A DNA stretch of 64,000 nt from positions 62,001 to 126,000 of the forward strand of contig NZ_JAKJXE010000012.1 in the NCBI RefSeq assembly GCF_021728295.1, read 5' to 3'. The notes under the pieces were generated by a model that was given only the letters and a program-made list of their open reading frames with translations, did no database searches and was not told the origin of the DNA. This document shows, one piece after another, positions 44,293 to 53,492 of this stretch. The position numbers and the translations under genes were made by a program. Origin of the DNA: Pseudomonas petrae (lineage in GTDB: Bacteria; Pseudomonadota; Gammaproteobacteria; Pseudomonadales; Pseudomonadaceae). Each line of letters starts with the position of its first letter. Within the stretch, counting starts at the first letter, position 1.

Positions 44293-45492
44293 TCACTGCT
44301 GAACGCTATACCCCCGCCCTGCATAACAACTGGCCATCGCCTGACGGTACACACCCAGCACTTCCGGTGCCGGCTGATACGCCGCGCCCGCCGGGTCGAA
44401 ATTGCTTTGCTGCACGGCGTAGCGGTAGCAATCGTAGCGATCCTGTTCGATTTCCTGTTGTGGCTTGCCTTCAGGCGGATAGGCGACGACGTCGTAAGGG
44501 TTCGCTGCCTGCTGTACGGGCTGCGGCTGCTGCGGCGAGTACACCGGCTCGACGTTCTGCGGAGGCTCGGCGACTACGTATTCCTGGGTGCTCTGCTCGT
44601 AGGTGTAATAGGTGCCGGCGGCAACGAAGAACAAGGCGCTGCCGAGCCAGACCTGTTGCGCGTAGTCGGGCAGGTAGCGAACGCGCACGCCTCTTGGGGG
44701 CTCGACGACCACATAACGCGGACCTTGCGGACGATACCAGTAACCGCCTGAGTAGAAATAATCGCCACCGCGATAAGGCACGCGGGAATACCCGCCCGGC
44801 ATGCGATCGATCTGGTAGCCCGGGCGATAGCGCGGACCGGATCCCCAGCCGTCGCCATGACCACCGGGGCGCCCGGCCTGCCAGTTACCGTTGTCGGGAC
44901 GATGATCGCCGCCGCGCCAGCGGTTGTCTTGCGGCTGGTCGCGATAGAAGCCCTGACGAGGCTGCTGGGTCTGAACCACCGTGTCCGGCCGACCCTGAAT
45001 AGGCAAACCGCCCTGTCGATCCTGCAACTGACGCTGCTGTTGCTGCTGCTCTTGCTGGCGTCGCTGCTGATCCTGCTGTTGCTGGCGTTGCTGCTGTTGG
45101 CGCTGGTCATCACGCTGTTGATTGCGTTCGCGGTCCTGCTGCTGGCGCTGCTGATTGGCGCGCTCTTGCTGGTTCTGCTGAATCTGGCGCTGTTGCTGCA
45201 CCTGTTCCTGCTGGCGCTGCTGTTGTTGCTGATTCTGCTGTTGCTGGCGTTGTTGCTGTTGTTGCTGTTGTTGCTGTTGCTGACGCTGCTGGTTGTCGCT
45301 AAAGCCGCGCTGGTTCTCCTGCTGCTGGCGCTGCATCTCGAACCCACGCTGCTGCTGCTGTTGCTGCTGTTGGTGCTGCTGCTCGTTACGCTGCTGTTGC
45401 TGCTGATTGTTGTTGTCGTCGGCCCACACCTGAGCACTGATGCTCATGGCCAAGAGACTGACACCTGCCAAACGCCAGATGCGCGTGTTCAT
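44293..45492 (-). CDS. Secreted glutamine-rich protein, DUF6515-like
   Basis: This 399-residue protein has a signal peptide (1-25, ending QVWA), a very glutamine-rich region (about 26-200, long Gln runs broken by Arg and Asn), a Gly/Arg/Asp/Pro-rich stretch, then a folded part with RYVVVEPPRGVRVRYLPDYA and AAGTYYTYEQSTQEYVVAEP, typical of DUF6515. The function is unknown; an envelope or matrix protein is possible. The Gln codons form a CAG/CAA repeat tract at about 45020-45420 that could change length. The ATG at 45492 with its signal peptide is a better start than the longer frame. Confidence 0.8.
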   Translation of the reverse strand: MNTRIWRLAGVSLLAMSISAQVWADDNNNQQQQQRNEQQHQQQQQQQQRGFEMQRQQQENQRGFSDNQQRQQQQQQQQQQQRQQQQNQQQQQRQQEQVQQQRQIQQNQQERANQQRQQQDRERNQQRDDQRQQQQRQQQQDQQRRQQEQQQQQRQLQDRQGGLPIQGRPDTVVQTQQPRQGFYRDQPQDNRWRGGDHRPDNGNWQAGRPGGHGDGWGSGPRYRPGYQIDRMPGGYSRVPYRGGDYFYSGGYWYRPQGPRYVVVEPPRGVRVRYLPDYAQQVWLGSALFFVAAGTYYTYEQSTQEYVVAEPPQNVEPVYSPQQPQPVQQAANPYDVVAYPPEGKPQQEIEQDRYDCYRYAVQQSNFDPAGAAYQPAPEVLGVYRQAMASCYAGRGYSVQQ

Positions 45493-45936
45493 GCTTTCCT
45501 CACTGCGGCGCGGATACCTGTTGATAGGACTGCGTGTCGGGTGCGCCGTTCGCCGCACTCTATCAGCGTGGCGGATGAAACTGTAGAAGCGTGCGTTTCG
45601 GCCCAGGCGGAAATTCAGGCGCAAAAAAAGAGGGCTCAATGGCCCTCTCTGGAATACTTCGTCCTGGCTCGACGCTTTTGACGCCGGCTCACCTCGCATC
45701 GTCTTCTGGACAGTGCGTAGCCCGGTGGCCTGCTCAACCCTGTCGGGCTGGAGGCCGCGGCTGGCCTGATTCGGCGGGCCGCGCTGGACGCTGTGTCCGG
45801 GCAGTGATTCTGGTTAAAAGAATAGGCTTTGGCGGACGACAGAGGATTGCGAATGTTGCTGATGAAAACACCACTTGCGCAATAATTCACTTCAGATGAA
45901 TAATCCTGCGCAATCCATTCAATAAAGGCGCTTATC
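45493..45936. other. 444-bp divergent gap with an orphan terminator
   Basis: The gap separates the minus-strand DUF6515-like gene from the plus-strand Lrp gene and should contain both promoters. It holds a strong minus-strand intrinsic terminator (45629-45648) that no annotated gene accounts for. No convincing protein-coding gene was seen. Confidence 0.5.
45622..45648 (-). terminator. Strong intrinsic terminator, minus strand
   Basis: Read on the minus strand, a 7-bp stem AGAGGGC / GCCCTCT with a 6-nt loop is followed by seven T. This is a textbook Rho-independent terminator. It lies 137 bp upstream of the DUF6515-like start on the same strand, so it would end a short transcript that starts in 45650-45930, either a small RNA or an attenuated leader. 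Confidence 0.75.
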
Positions 45937-46416
45937 GTGAGCAAGCTCGACAGATATGACTTGAGTATTTTGGCCGAACTGCAAAAGGACGCGCGCATTT
46001 CCAATCAGGAGCTGGCCGAGCGCATTGGCCTGTCGCCTTCACCCTGCTCGCGTCGTGTCAAACAGCTCGAAGACGATGGTTATATCGTGGGCCAGGTCGC
46101 GCTGCTGGACCGCAAGAAGCTGGGCCTGAGCCTGACAGCCTACGTGTTGATCGGCATGGATCGCCACACGCCCGACCGCTTCGAGAATTTCGAGCAGCAC
46201 ATCCGTAACCTGCCGCAGGTTCTGGAATGCAGCCTGGTGACCGGTATCGACGCCGACTATCAGTTGAAAGTTGTCGTACCGGACATGGATCACTATCAGA
46301 AATTTCTGCTTGGCCATCTGACCCGCATCGACGGCGTGACCAGCGTGCGCTCCAGCTTCGTGCTCAATCAGGTACTGGCGAGCACTGAATTGCCGCTGGT
46401 GCATTTGCGCGGCTGA
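45937..46416 (+). CDS. Lrp/AsnC-family transcription regulator
   Basis: This 159-residue protein has an N-terminal helix-turn-helix (about 4-60, with ISNQELAERIGLSPSPCSRRVKQLE) and a C-terminal RAM domain (about 68-145, with VLECSLVTGIDADYQLKVVV). Family members sense amino acids. The start is GTG at 45937 with AAAGG upstream. It is too unlike DadR or BkdR in my reading to give a specific name. DUF2788 follows 23 bp downstream. Confidence 0.9.
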   Translation: MSKLDRYDLSILAELQKDARISNQELAERIGLSPSPCSRRVKQLEDDGYIVGQVALLDRKKLGLSLTAYVLIGMDRHTPDRFENFEQHIRNLPQVLECSLVTGIDADYQLKVVVPDMDHYQKFLLGHLTRIDGVTSVRSSFVLNQVLASTELPLVHLRG

Positions 46417-46439
46417 ACCGCGTACGACAGGAGTAATCC

Positions 46440-46646
46440 ATGCATCCTGCACTGTTTGAAGAATGGATGATGACCCTATTGATCACGGCGCTGGTCGGGT
46501 TCATGGGCTTCATCGTCTGGGATCTGGCGAAGAAATCCAGAGCCGGGCGCTTCGGCACCATTCTCCTGTTCAGCGTTCTGGGCCTGGGAATTCTGGCGTT
46601 TGTGATCAAGAGCGTGGTGATCGCCTACCTGGAGCAGCGTGGGTGA
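46440..46646 (+). CDS. DUF2788 small membrane protein
   Basis: This 68-residue protein has two TM helices (about 10-28 and 42-63) joined by WDLAKKSRAGRFG. It matches the DUF2788 family common in Pseudomonas. An AGGAG site precedes the ATG. It is probably co-transcribed with the Lrp gene. The function is unknown. Confidence 0.85.
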   Translation: MHPALFEEWMMTLLITALVGFMGFIVWDLAKKSRAGRFGTILLFSVLGLGILAFVIKSVVIAYLEQRG

Positions 46647-46670
46647 TTTCGCCACAACCCCGAACGGCTT

Positions 46671-46773
46671 GTGCAGGAGCGCGCTTGGTCTGGGCTGCAT
46701 CCGGACGAAGGCGTCGTACCCGCTGCATTGATGTCGTCTGACCCGACGCGTTCGCGGGCAAGCGCGCTCCTAC
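46671..46773. repeat. Imperfect REP pair
   Basis: A decayed GTGCAGGAGCGCGCTTGG half and an intact inverted half (TTCGCGGGCAAGCGCGCTCC then TAC) flank about 60 bp between the convergent DUF2788 and rluE genes. Confidence 0.8.
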
Positions 46774-46819
46774 AGTTGATACGTGCAGGCCAGGCATCTC
46801 GCGCCGGTCATCAAGACTG

Positions 46820-47452
46820 TCAGAGCTTCGCCGGCACTTCACGCCACTGCCCCTGATCCAGCCCTTCAAGGCTCCAGTCGCCAATCCGCACGCGGACCAG
46901 TCGCAACGTCGGCAGCCCGACCGCCGCGGTCATCCTGCGCACCTGGCGGTTTCGGCCTTCCTTGATCACCAGCTCCAGCCAGCTTGTCGGCACGCTTTTG
47001 CGAAACCGCACCGGCGGGTTGCGTGGCCACAGTTCCGGTTCGTCCAGTTGTCGGGCCTGTGCAGGCAGGGTCGGGCCATCGTTGAGCTCAACGCCATTAC
47101 GCAGCTTCTGCAGTTGCTCTTGCGTCGGCTCGCCCTCCACCTGCACCCAATAGGTTTTCGCCAGCTTGTGCTTGGGGTCGGCGATGCGCGCTTGCAGTTG
47201 GCCGTCGTTAGTCAGCAACAGCAAGCCTTCGCTGTCGCGGTCCAGGCGGCCGGCCGGGTAGATGCCGGGGATGTCGATGAAATCCTTGAGCGTCGCGCGA
47301 CCTTCGCCATCACTGAACTGAGTCAGCACGTCGAAGGGTTTGTTGAACAGAATCAGCCGAGGTTCGGCGGGCGGCGCTTTGGCGACACGCCGGGCGGCGC
47401 CCGTGCGATCAGGCGAAGGACGGCGGGAATCGGGACATTGGTTGCGGGGCAT
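46820..47452 (-). CDS. rluE: RluE-like 23S rRNA pseudouridine synthase
   Basis: This 210-residue protein has the catalytic motif AGRLDRDSEGLLLLTNDG with its Asp, the N-terminal LILFNKPFDVLTQF and the C-terminal IKEGRNRQVRRM, typical of the RsuA/RluB/E/F group. It lacks an S4 domain, as RluE does. It should make pseudouridine in 23S rRNA (position 2457 in E. coli). A basic N-terminal tail of about 30 residues precedes the domain. Confidence 0.9.
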   Translation of the reverse strand: MPRNQCPDSRRPSPDRTGAARRVAKAPPAEPRLILFNKPFDVLTQFSDGEGRATLKDFIDIPGIYPAGRLDRDSEGLLLLTNDGQLQARIADPKHKLAKTYWVQVEGEPTQEQLQKLRNGVELNDGPTLPAQARQLDEPELWPRNPPVRFRKSVPTSWLELVIKEGRNRQVRRMTAAVGLPTLRLVRVRIGDWSLEGLDQGQWREVPAKL

Positions 47453-47497
47453 GGGAAACCGGAAAAAATGACGGGAACGGAAAGGACCACTAAACAG

Positions 47498-47521
47498 AAA
47501 GGGCCACTTTAGTGGCCCTTT
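47498..47521. terminator. Intrinsic terminator after amn
   Basis: A perfect palindrome AAAGGGCCACTTTAGTGGCCCTTT lies 19 bp beyond the amn stop and upstream of rluE. It could stop transcription in either direction; the T-rich part is short. Confidence 0.75.
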
Positions 47522-47539
47522 CGTTGAACGCCTAGCGCC

Positions 47540-49003
47540 TTAACGGAACGGCGGCTCGTCGAAGCTGCGCAGTTTGCGCGAATGCAGCGAGTTGAGCTGC
47601 GTGCGCATCAGGTCCAGCGCGGCGATGCCGATCTTCAGATGCTGCGTGACGGCACGCTCATAAAACGCGTTGGCCGAGCCCGGCAGCTTGATCTCGCTGT
47701 GCAGCGGTTTGTCCGACACGCAGAGCAAGGTTCCGTAAGGCACCCGCAGGCGATAACCTTGCGCCGCAATGGTGCCGCTCTCCATGTCCACCGCCACGGC
47801 GCGGGACAGGTTGATCAGCGGCCGCTCCTGGGCCCAGCGCAGTTCCCAGTTGCGATCGTCGTAGGTCAGGACCGTACCGGTGCGCAGACGCTTCTTCAGA
47901 TCGTCGCCGCGTTCGCCGGTGACCTGAGCGGCTGATTCCTGCAACGCCAGTTGCACCTCGGCCAGCGCCGGGATCGGGATGTTCGGCGGCAGCACGCGAT
48001 CAAGAATGCCGTCACGACGCATGTAGGCGTGGGCGAGCACATAGTCGCCGATGGTCTGCGACTGACGCAGGCCGCCGCAGTGACCAATCATCAGCCAGCA
48101 ATGCGGACGCAGGACGGCCAGGTGGTCGGTGATGTTCTTGGCGTTGGACGGGCCGACGCCGATGTTGACCAATGTGACGCCATGGCCGTCTTCGGCGATC
48201 AGGTGATACGCCGGCATCTGGTAACGGTGCCAGACCACGCCGGAGACGATGGCCTGGGCTTCGCCATAATCCATGCTCTTGTCGACGATCACGTTGCCCG
48301 GCAAAACCATCTTCACGAAGCGCGGGTCATCGCGCAGTTTTTCCAGGCCATGCACGATGAACTGGTCGACGTAGCGGTGGTAGTTGGTCAGCAGGATCCA
48401 CGGCTGAACATGGCGCCAGTCGCTGCCGGTGTAATGCACCAGACGGCGCAGCGAGAAATCCACCCGGGCGGCGTCGAACAAGGCGAGCGGCAGCGGATCG
48501 GTGTTGGCCCAGTCGTATAGACCGTCAGCGATGCCATCGGTGGCGGCCGACAAATCGGTGCTCGGGAAGACGCGGGCCAGGGTCGCGGCGGTGACGCCGG
48601 TGCCGGCCAGTTCATCGCCCTGCTCGACCACGTACGGATACGGAATGTTCTGCTCGCTGACGCCCACTTCCACCGTCACGGTGAAGTCGTTCATCAGCGG
48701 CACAAGCTGTTCGAGCAGGTATTTACGGAAGGCCGCCGGGTGGGTGACGGTGACGCTGTAGGTGCCGGGCAGCTGAACCTTGGCGTAGGCGCGCGTGGTC
48801 AGCGGCACTTCGCCCTGGCAGTGGTAGGTCAGGCGCAGCTCGGGGTAGCGGAACGTCAGACGCTCGGCGGCATCTGGTTCGACGCGGTCTTTCAGGTAGC
48901 GCTTAAGCGCCTGGCTCAAGGCGGTGGTTGCCCGTGCGTGCAGCTCAGCGAGCCGGTCAACGGCTTGTTCGGCAGTTTCTACGACAATGAAAGCTTCGGT
49001 CAC
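47540..49003 (-). CDS. amn: AMP nucleosidase
   Basis: This 487-residue protein is close to the E. coli Amn length (484). The N-terminal regulatory domain (1-about 180) and the nucleoside-phosphorylase-like catalytic domain (VTLVNIGVGPSNAKNITDH, LMIGHCGGLRQSQ, AVDMESGTIAAQGY) are intact. It splits AMP into adenine and ribose-5-phosphate and sets purine pools. The start is GTG at 49003, which gives the family N-terminus; upstream sequence in the same frame is REP-derived. Confidence 0.94.
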   Translation of the reverse strand: MTEAFIVVETAEQAVDRLAELHARATTALSQALKRYLKDRVEPDAAERLTFRYPELRLTYHCQGEVPLTTRAYAKVQLPGTYSVTVTHPAAFRKYLLEQLVPLMNDFTVTVEVGVSEQNIPYPYVVEQGDELAGTGVTAATLARVFPSTDLSAATDGIADGLYDWANTDPLPLALFDAARVDFSLRRLVHYTGSDWRHVQPWILLTNYHRYVDQFIVHGLEKLRDDPRFVKMVLPGNVIVDKSMDYGEAQAIVSGVVWHRYQMPAYHLIAEDGHGVTLVNIGVGPSNAKNITDHLAVLRPHCWLMIGHCGGLRQSQTIGDYVLAHAYMRRDGILDRVLPPNIPIPALAEVQLALQESAAQVTGERGDDLKKRLRTGTVLTYDDRNWELRWAQERPLINLSRAVAVDMESGTIAAQGYRLRVPYGTLLCVSDKPLHSEIKLPGSANAFYERAVTQHLKIGIAALDLMRTQLNSLHSRKLRSFDEPPFR

Positions 49004-49097
49004 GATGCATATCCTTCTGATCTTGCAAGCGCACATCTTGCCTGCAACAGATGACGAAGGCACGAGTTGTGTCAGAGAGGCCCGCTCCGGATATCCC

Positions 49098-49175
49098 GTG
49101 TGGGAGCGCGCTTGCCCGCGAAAAATGTGGCATTCACCGAATGTATGCCTGACACAGCCCATTCGCAGGCAGCGC
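49098..49175. repeat. Decayed REP pair upstream of amn
   Basis: One clear half (GTGGGAGCGCGCTTGCCCGCGAA, 49099 onward) and a degraded inverted half (CATTCGCAGGCAGCGC, to about 49170) lie between the AidB-like gene stop and amn. Confidence 0.7.
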
Positions 49176-49184
49176 ACACACAGA

Positions 49185-50846
49185 TCACCCGATTTGCGTC
49201 GATGACCGCGCGACCAGCGCCTGAACATCCACCCCGCGCGGCAAGGCGCCGTAGACGCGCCCCGGCCGTTCCAGGCGTCCGGCAATAAAGCCGTCGCTGA
49301 CCACTGCATTGCCCGCTTCCAGCAGCAATTTCGCTTGCAGCCCTACGGCGATGTCTTCGGTGAGTTGTCGGGCGCGGTACTGGATGTCGCCGGTGTCCTG
49401 AAACGCGTCCTTCAAGCCATGAATATGCGCGGCCAGACGCTTGTCGCCATGACCGTCACCAAGCTCATCAAAAAGCGCATCCAGCACGCCGGGCTCTTTG
49501 GACAGCGCGCGCAGCACGTCCAGGCACTGCACGTTCCCGGAACCCTCCCACGTCGAATTGACCGGCGCCTCACGGTAAAGACGCGGCAGAATCGTGTCCT
49601 CCACATACCCTGCGCCGCCCATGCATTCCGCCGCTTCGTTGATCATTGCCGGCGCGCGCTTGCAGATCCAGTACTTGCCCACCGCCGTTACGAGTCGTGC
49701 GAAACGCGCTTCGTGGCCGTCATCCAGGCGCTCCAGCGAGCGTCCCATGCGCAAGGTCAGTGCGAGGGATGCTTCGCTTTCCAGCGCCAGATCGGCGAGC
49801 ACGTTTTGCATGAGCGGCTGCTCGCTGAGCAAGCGGCCGCTGACGGTACGATGGGCGCAATGGTGAGCGGCCTGGGTCAGGGCCTGACGCATCAGCGCGC
49901 TGGAACCGGTCATGCAGTCGAATCGGGTCATCGCCACCATTTCGATAATGGTCGGCACGCCGCGCCCCTCCTCGCCCACCATCCAGGCCAGGGCGCCTCG
50001 GAATTCCACTTCACTGGACGCGTTGGACCAGTTGCCCAGTTTGTCCTTCAGCCGCTGTATGTAGAACTCGTTGCGGGTGTCATCCGGGCGATGGCGCGGC
50101 AGCAGGAAACAGGTCAGGCCTTTGTCGGTCTGCGCCAGGGTGAGAAAGGCGTCGCACATGGGCGCCGAACAAAACCATTTGTGCCCGACCAGTTCATACG
50201 CCTGACCGGGACCGGGCTGGCCGACCGGATAGGCCCGCGTGGTGTTCGCGCGCACGTCGGTGCCACCCTGTTTCTCGGTCATGGCCATGCCGATGGTGGC
50301 GCCGGCCTTGTGGGCGATGCCGACGTTGCGCGGGTCGTAGCGGGTGGCGAGGATCTTCGGCAGCCAGGTCTCGGCCAGATCCGCTTGAAGACGCAGGGCG
50401 GGCACGCTGGCGAAGGTCATGGTCAGCGGACAGCCGCTGCCCGCTTCGGCCTGGGTGTGCAAATAGCTCATCGCCGCGCGTGCGACATGGGCGCCTTCCC
50501 GGGGATCGGTCCACGGCAGCGAGGGGATGCCGTGCTCGATCGCCGTTTGCATCAACTGGTGATACGCAGGATGAAACTCCACCAGATCGATGCGATGGCC
50601 ATAGCGATCATGGCTGGCGAACACCGGCTTGTTCTGATTGGCGAGGAAACCCGCTTCCATCAACGGGCCACCGGCCAGCGCGCCATAGGCGTCGATTCTG
50701 TCCTGCGCCCAGCCCGCGCCGAAGCGCTGCGACCACTCTTGCAGCGGCAGATCGATGCGGTACAGGTTGGTGCCGTCCAGTGAAGGCGGCTGATTGGTGA
50801 CCTCGTGGGTCTCGGCGAATTGATGCAGATTGATGCGCTGGTCCAT
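49185..50846 (-). CDS. AidB-like acyl-CoA dehydrogenase
   Basis: This 553-residue flavoprotein has the acyl-CoA dehydrogenase fold with AidB features: the N-terminal NQPPSLDGTNLYRIDLPLQ, MTEKQGGTDVRANTT, and the C-terminal AAECMGGAGYVEDTILPRLY then REAPVNSTWEGSGNVQCLD. AidB is induced by alkylating agents and binds DNA in E. coli; its dehydrogenase role is uncertain. Here it has no ada or alkB neighbour, so a stress role is not shown by context. Confidence 0.9.
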   Translation of the reverse strand: MDQRINLHQFAETHEVTNQPPSLDGTNLYRIDLPLQEWSQRFGAGWAQDRIDAYGALAGGPLMEAGFLANQNKPVFASHDRYGHRIDLVEFHPAYHQLMQTAIEHGIPSLPWTDPREGAHVARAAMSYLHTQAEAGSGCPLTMTFASVPALRLQADLAETWLPKILATRYDPRNVGIAHKAGATIGMAMTEKQGGTDVRANTTRAYPVGQPGPGQAYELVGHKWFCSAPMCDAFLTLAQTDKGLTCFLLPRHRPDDTRNEFYIQRLKDKLGNWSNASSEVEFRGALAWMVGEEGRGVPTIIEMVAMTRFDCMTGSSALMRQALTQAAHHCAHRTVSGRLLSEQPLMQNVLADLALESEASLALTLRMGRSLERLDDGHEARFARLVTAVGKYWICKRAPAMINEAAECMGGAGYVEDTILPRLYREAPVNSTWEGSGNVQCLDVLRALSKEPGVLDALFDELGDGHGDKRLAAHIHGLKDAFQDTGDIQYRARQLTEDIAVGLQAKLLLEAGNAVVSDGFIAGRLERPGRVYGALPRGVDVQALVARSSTQIG

Positions 50847-51008
50847 GAGGCGACTCCGGTCCGGGCACCACGCGGCGGTGGTGCGGCTGACCTAGTGAAT
50901 CACGCACCCCGCCCCAGCGACAGCGCCATAGAAGACGAAATCACGGCGGTTTTGCCTTGTATTAGCCCTGTAGGGACTGAGCTACGCCTGAACGAACGCG
51001 GATCAACT

Positions 51009-51261
51009 GTAGGAGCGACCGGGGTGGCGCTCCACCTTGCCCCGCGAACGCGGGGGGTCGATTGGCATATCCGTCACAGACACACCACAATCGCGAGCAA
51101 GCTCACTCCTACACCGATCTATGTCAGGCGCGGGATGTCCGGCGTATGAAAATATCTGTAGGAGCGACCGGGGTGGCGCTCCACCTTGCCCGCGAACGCG
51201 GTGGGTCGATTGGTATATCCGTCACAGGCACACCGCAATTCGCGGGCAAGCGCGCTCCTAC
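51009..51261. repeat. Two 104-bp hybrid REP units, 149-bp period
   Basis: Units 51009-51112 and 51158-51261 are near-copies. Each begins GTAGGAGCGACC, then an inner palindromic segment GGGGTGGCGCTCCACCTTGCC, then GCGAACGCG and an inverted GCGCTCCTAC end. They lie between the AidB-like gene start and the histidine kinase stop. Confidence 0.88.
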
Positions 51262-53213
51262 ACCGATTGCGTTGCTATCTGCACGTCAAGGCTCAAGCGG
51301 AACTGGCTGCCATTGCCCGGCTCGGATTGATGGCTCAGGCGCCCGCCCTGCAATTCAATCAACTGTCGGCAAATCGCCAGGCCGATGCCCAGCCCGCCGT
51401 ATTCCCGCGTCGTTGATCCGTCCACCTGGAAGAAGTTGGCGTACAGCGTTTCTTCATCAAGACGGCTGAAGCCGATGCCGGTGTCGATGACGTCGATCAC
51501 CAGCCGCACGTACCCGGCGTCTGCTCTCTGGCCGTTGACGCGGATCTTGATCGAACCGGTTTTGGTGAACTTGATCGCGTTGTCTAGCAGGCATTCAAGG
51601 CACTGACGCAACTTGACGCCGTCACCGTCGAGGCTGTCCGGCAGCGTCTCGTCCAGCTCCACACTCAGCGCCAACGCCTTGCTACGGGCCAGCGGCTCGA
51701 AGCCACTGCGAAGCTGAAACAGCACATGACGCAGGCTGAACGGCTCGTTGCGCACGGTGATTCGTCCGGCTTGCAGTTCGGTCAGCGTGAGGATGCCGTT
51801 GACGATGCCCATCATGTTTTGCGCCGAGTCGGCGGCAGTCTGGCGATACAGCTCGATCTCGCTCTCGGCCACGTCCATCTGCATCAACTCCAGCGAACCG
51901 ATCACGCCGTTCATGGGCGTGCGCAGTTCATGGGTCAGCGTGGCCAGAAACTCATCCTTCAATCGGTTACTCACCGCCAATTGCTGATTGAGCGTTTCAA
52001 GCCCCTGCTGCGATTCCGTCATGATCTGCGCCTCGCGCTCGCGCATGGCATTGATGCGGTCGGCCAGCGCCAGTGACAGTAACGCCACCTCGATCACTGA
52101 ACCGATCTGGCTGGCGTACATGGTCCAGAAGTTGTTGGGCAGATGCCCGAGGAGCATGGTCGCGTTGACCACCCCGCCGATCAGGAACGCCGACCAGCCG
52201 ATGATGAAATACCGCGCGACCCGCCGCCCCTTGAACCACGCCGCCAGCCCGATCAGCAGCACGACCGGCGTGAACAGCAACACCAGCCCGGTGACCAGGC
52301 GCAGCGCAACGCCGTAATCCATGCTCAACGCGAGCGCCATGATCACCGCGGCGCAGACCATCATCACTAACAGCGGTACGTCCAGCCAGCGACCCAGGCG
52401 TGGTGTCTGCAGGAATCTGCGGGTGAACTGGCTGGCAAACAGAATCGCCGCAGCGATGAGGAAGGTGGTTGAGGTGTTGGCCCACCACGGGTTGTCCGGC
52501 CAGAAATACTCGATCGCCGCGCCGTTGACCGACACCTGATACAGGCCGAAAAAGGTGATGTAGAGGATGTAATGCAGGTACGCGGTGTCGCGCACGCTGA
52601 GGTAGATGAACAGGTTGTAGACCAGCATCACTGCCAGCACGCCGTAAATCATGCCGAGTATGTACAGGCGCGACGGCTGCTCTTCTATATAGGCGTGACT
52701 GGCCCACAGATTGAGCGGCGCCTGCACCGAGCCGTGACTGGCGACGCGCAGGTAAACGGTCTTGGTCTCGTGGGCGTTCAGGTTGAGATCGAATACGTAG
52801 TTGTTCTGCTTAATCTGCCGGCTGGAAAACGGCAGCATGTCGCCGGTCTGCCAAGCCAGACGGGGGCGCGCATCGCCGTCGCCGAGGTAGAGATCGACAT
52901 GGTCCATCGGCGGGTAGGCCAGTTCCAGCAACCAGTCGGCAGATGCCAGTGGGTTGGCCGGACGATAGGTCAGACGCACCTTCAACCAGAATGCCGAGCG
53001 CGAGTACCCGGCGTTGAGCGACGGACCGGCAAGCTGTTGGAAGCGTGCGGCGCCCTCGGGTGAAGCGACTTGCTGGATGCTCGCATCGCCGGTGGGGTCT
53101 TCGAACACCTGGGTGTCGCGGCCCAATGCCAGGCGGCGGGTGTTCTCATCGAAATCGACGGCGCTGGCGAACATCGGCAACAGGGAGAACAGAGCGATCA
53201 GCACAAGACGCAT
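51258..53213 (-). CDS. 7TMR-DISM sensor histidine kinase
   Basis: This 651-residue protein has a signal peptide (1-17), a periplasmic 7TMR-DISM extracellular domain (about 30-175), seven TM helices (about 180-385), a HisKA domain with the phospho-acceptor His428 in THELRTPMNG, and a HATPase domain with LLDNAIKF, DTGIGFSR and GGLGIGLAICRQL. No receiver domain is fused, so its response regulator is encoded elsewhere. The extracellular domain type is thought to bind carbohydrates, as in RetS and LadS of Pseudomonas, so a role in surface-lifestyle control is possible. Its stop codon is 3 bp from a REP unit. Confidence 0.9.
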   Translation of the reverse strand: MRLVLIALFSLLPMFASAVDFDENTRRLALGRDTQVFEDPTGDASIQQVASPEGAARFQQLAGPSLNAGYSRSAFWLKVRLTYRPANPLASADWLLELAYPPMDHVDLYLGDGDARPRLAWQTGDMLPFSSRQIKQNNYVFDLNLNAHETKTVYLRVASHGSVQAPLNLWASHAYIEEQPSRLYILGMIYGVLAVMLVYNLFIYLSVRDTAYLHYILYITFFGLYQVSVNGAAIEYFWPDNPWWANTSTTFLIAAAILFASQFTRRFLQTPRLGRWLDVPLLVMMVCAAVIMALALSMDYGVALRLVTGLVLLFTPVVLLIGLAAWFKGRRVARYFIIGWSAFLIGGVVNATMLLGHLPNNFWTMYASQIGSVIEVALLSLALADRINAMREREAQIMTESQQGLETLNQQLAVSNRLKDEFLATLTHELRTPMNGVIGSLELMQMDVAESEIELYRQTAADSAQNMMGIVNGILTLTELQAGRITVRNEPFSLRHVLFQLRSGFEPLARSKALALSVELDETLPDSLDGDGVKLRQCLECLLDNAIKFTKTGSIKIRVNGQRADAGYVRLVIDVIDTGIGFSRLDEETLYANFFQVDGSTTREYGGLGIGLAICRQLIELQGGRLSHQSEPGNGSQFRLSLDVQIATQSV

Positions 53214-53492
53214 GGGACACCGCCTTGGCACTGATGGCGGGCACGGGCCGCCGTGGGAACGTGGGACGGCTTCGCAATTCTGCGAGCGACCGCTTTATCG
53301 GTCGAAGGGGTCAGCGGGCAACGCACTTGCATTTACTCTTTTGGCGGAACAGAAGAAGCGCCACAGGATAGCGACTGATAGCTCGATGACACCATCTAAA
53401 TCTGTGCATTGGTTGAGACGGGTTCGTTCACATGCAGGACTGGCTTTGGCCAGAAAATTGCCAAGCAGTACAGGCTGATCGCAATGCACCTA
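53214..53492. other. Gap with the kinase promoter region
   Basis: These 279 bp between the histidine kinase start and the REP array contain no gene that I can support. The kinase promoter should lie here. Confidence 0.4.

Noticed and set aside
44857..45681. 274-codon leucine-rich plus-strand frame
   Set aside because: It is the complement of the CAG/CAA glutamine tract, which gives CTG/TTG leucine codons; it has no start signal or domain.
49335..50783. 482-codon plus-strand frame opposite the AidB-like gene
   Set aside because: It is a shadow of an intact acyl-CoA dehydrogenase.
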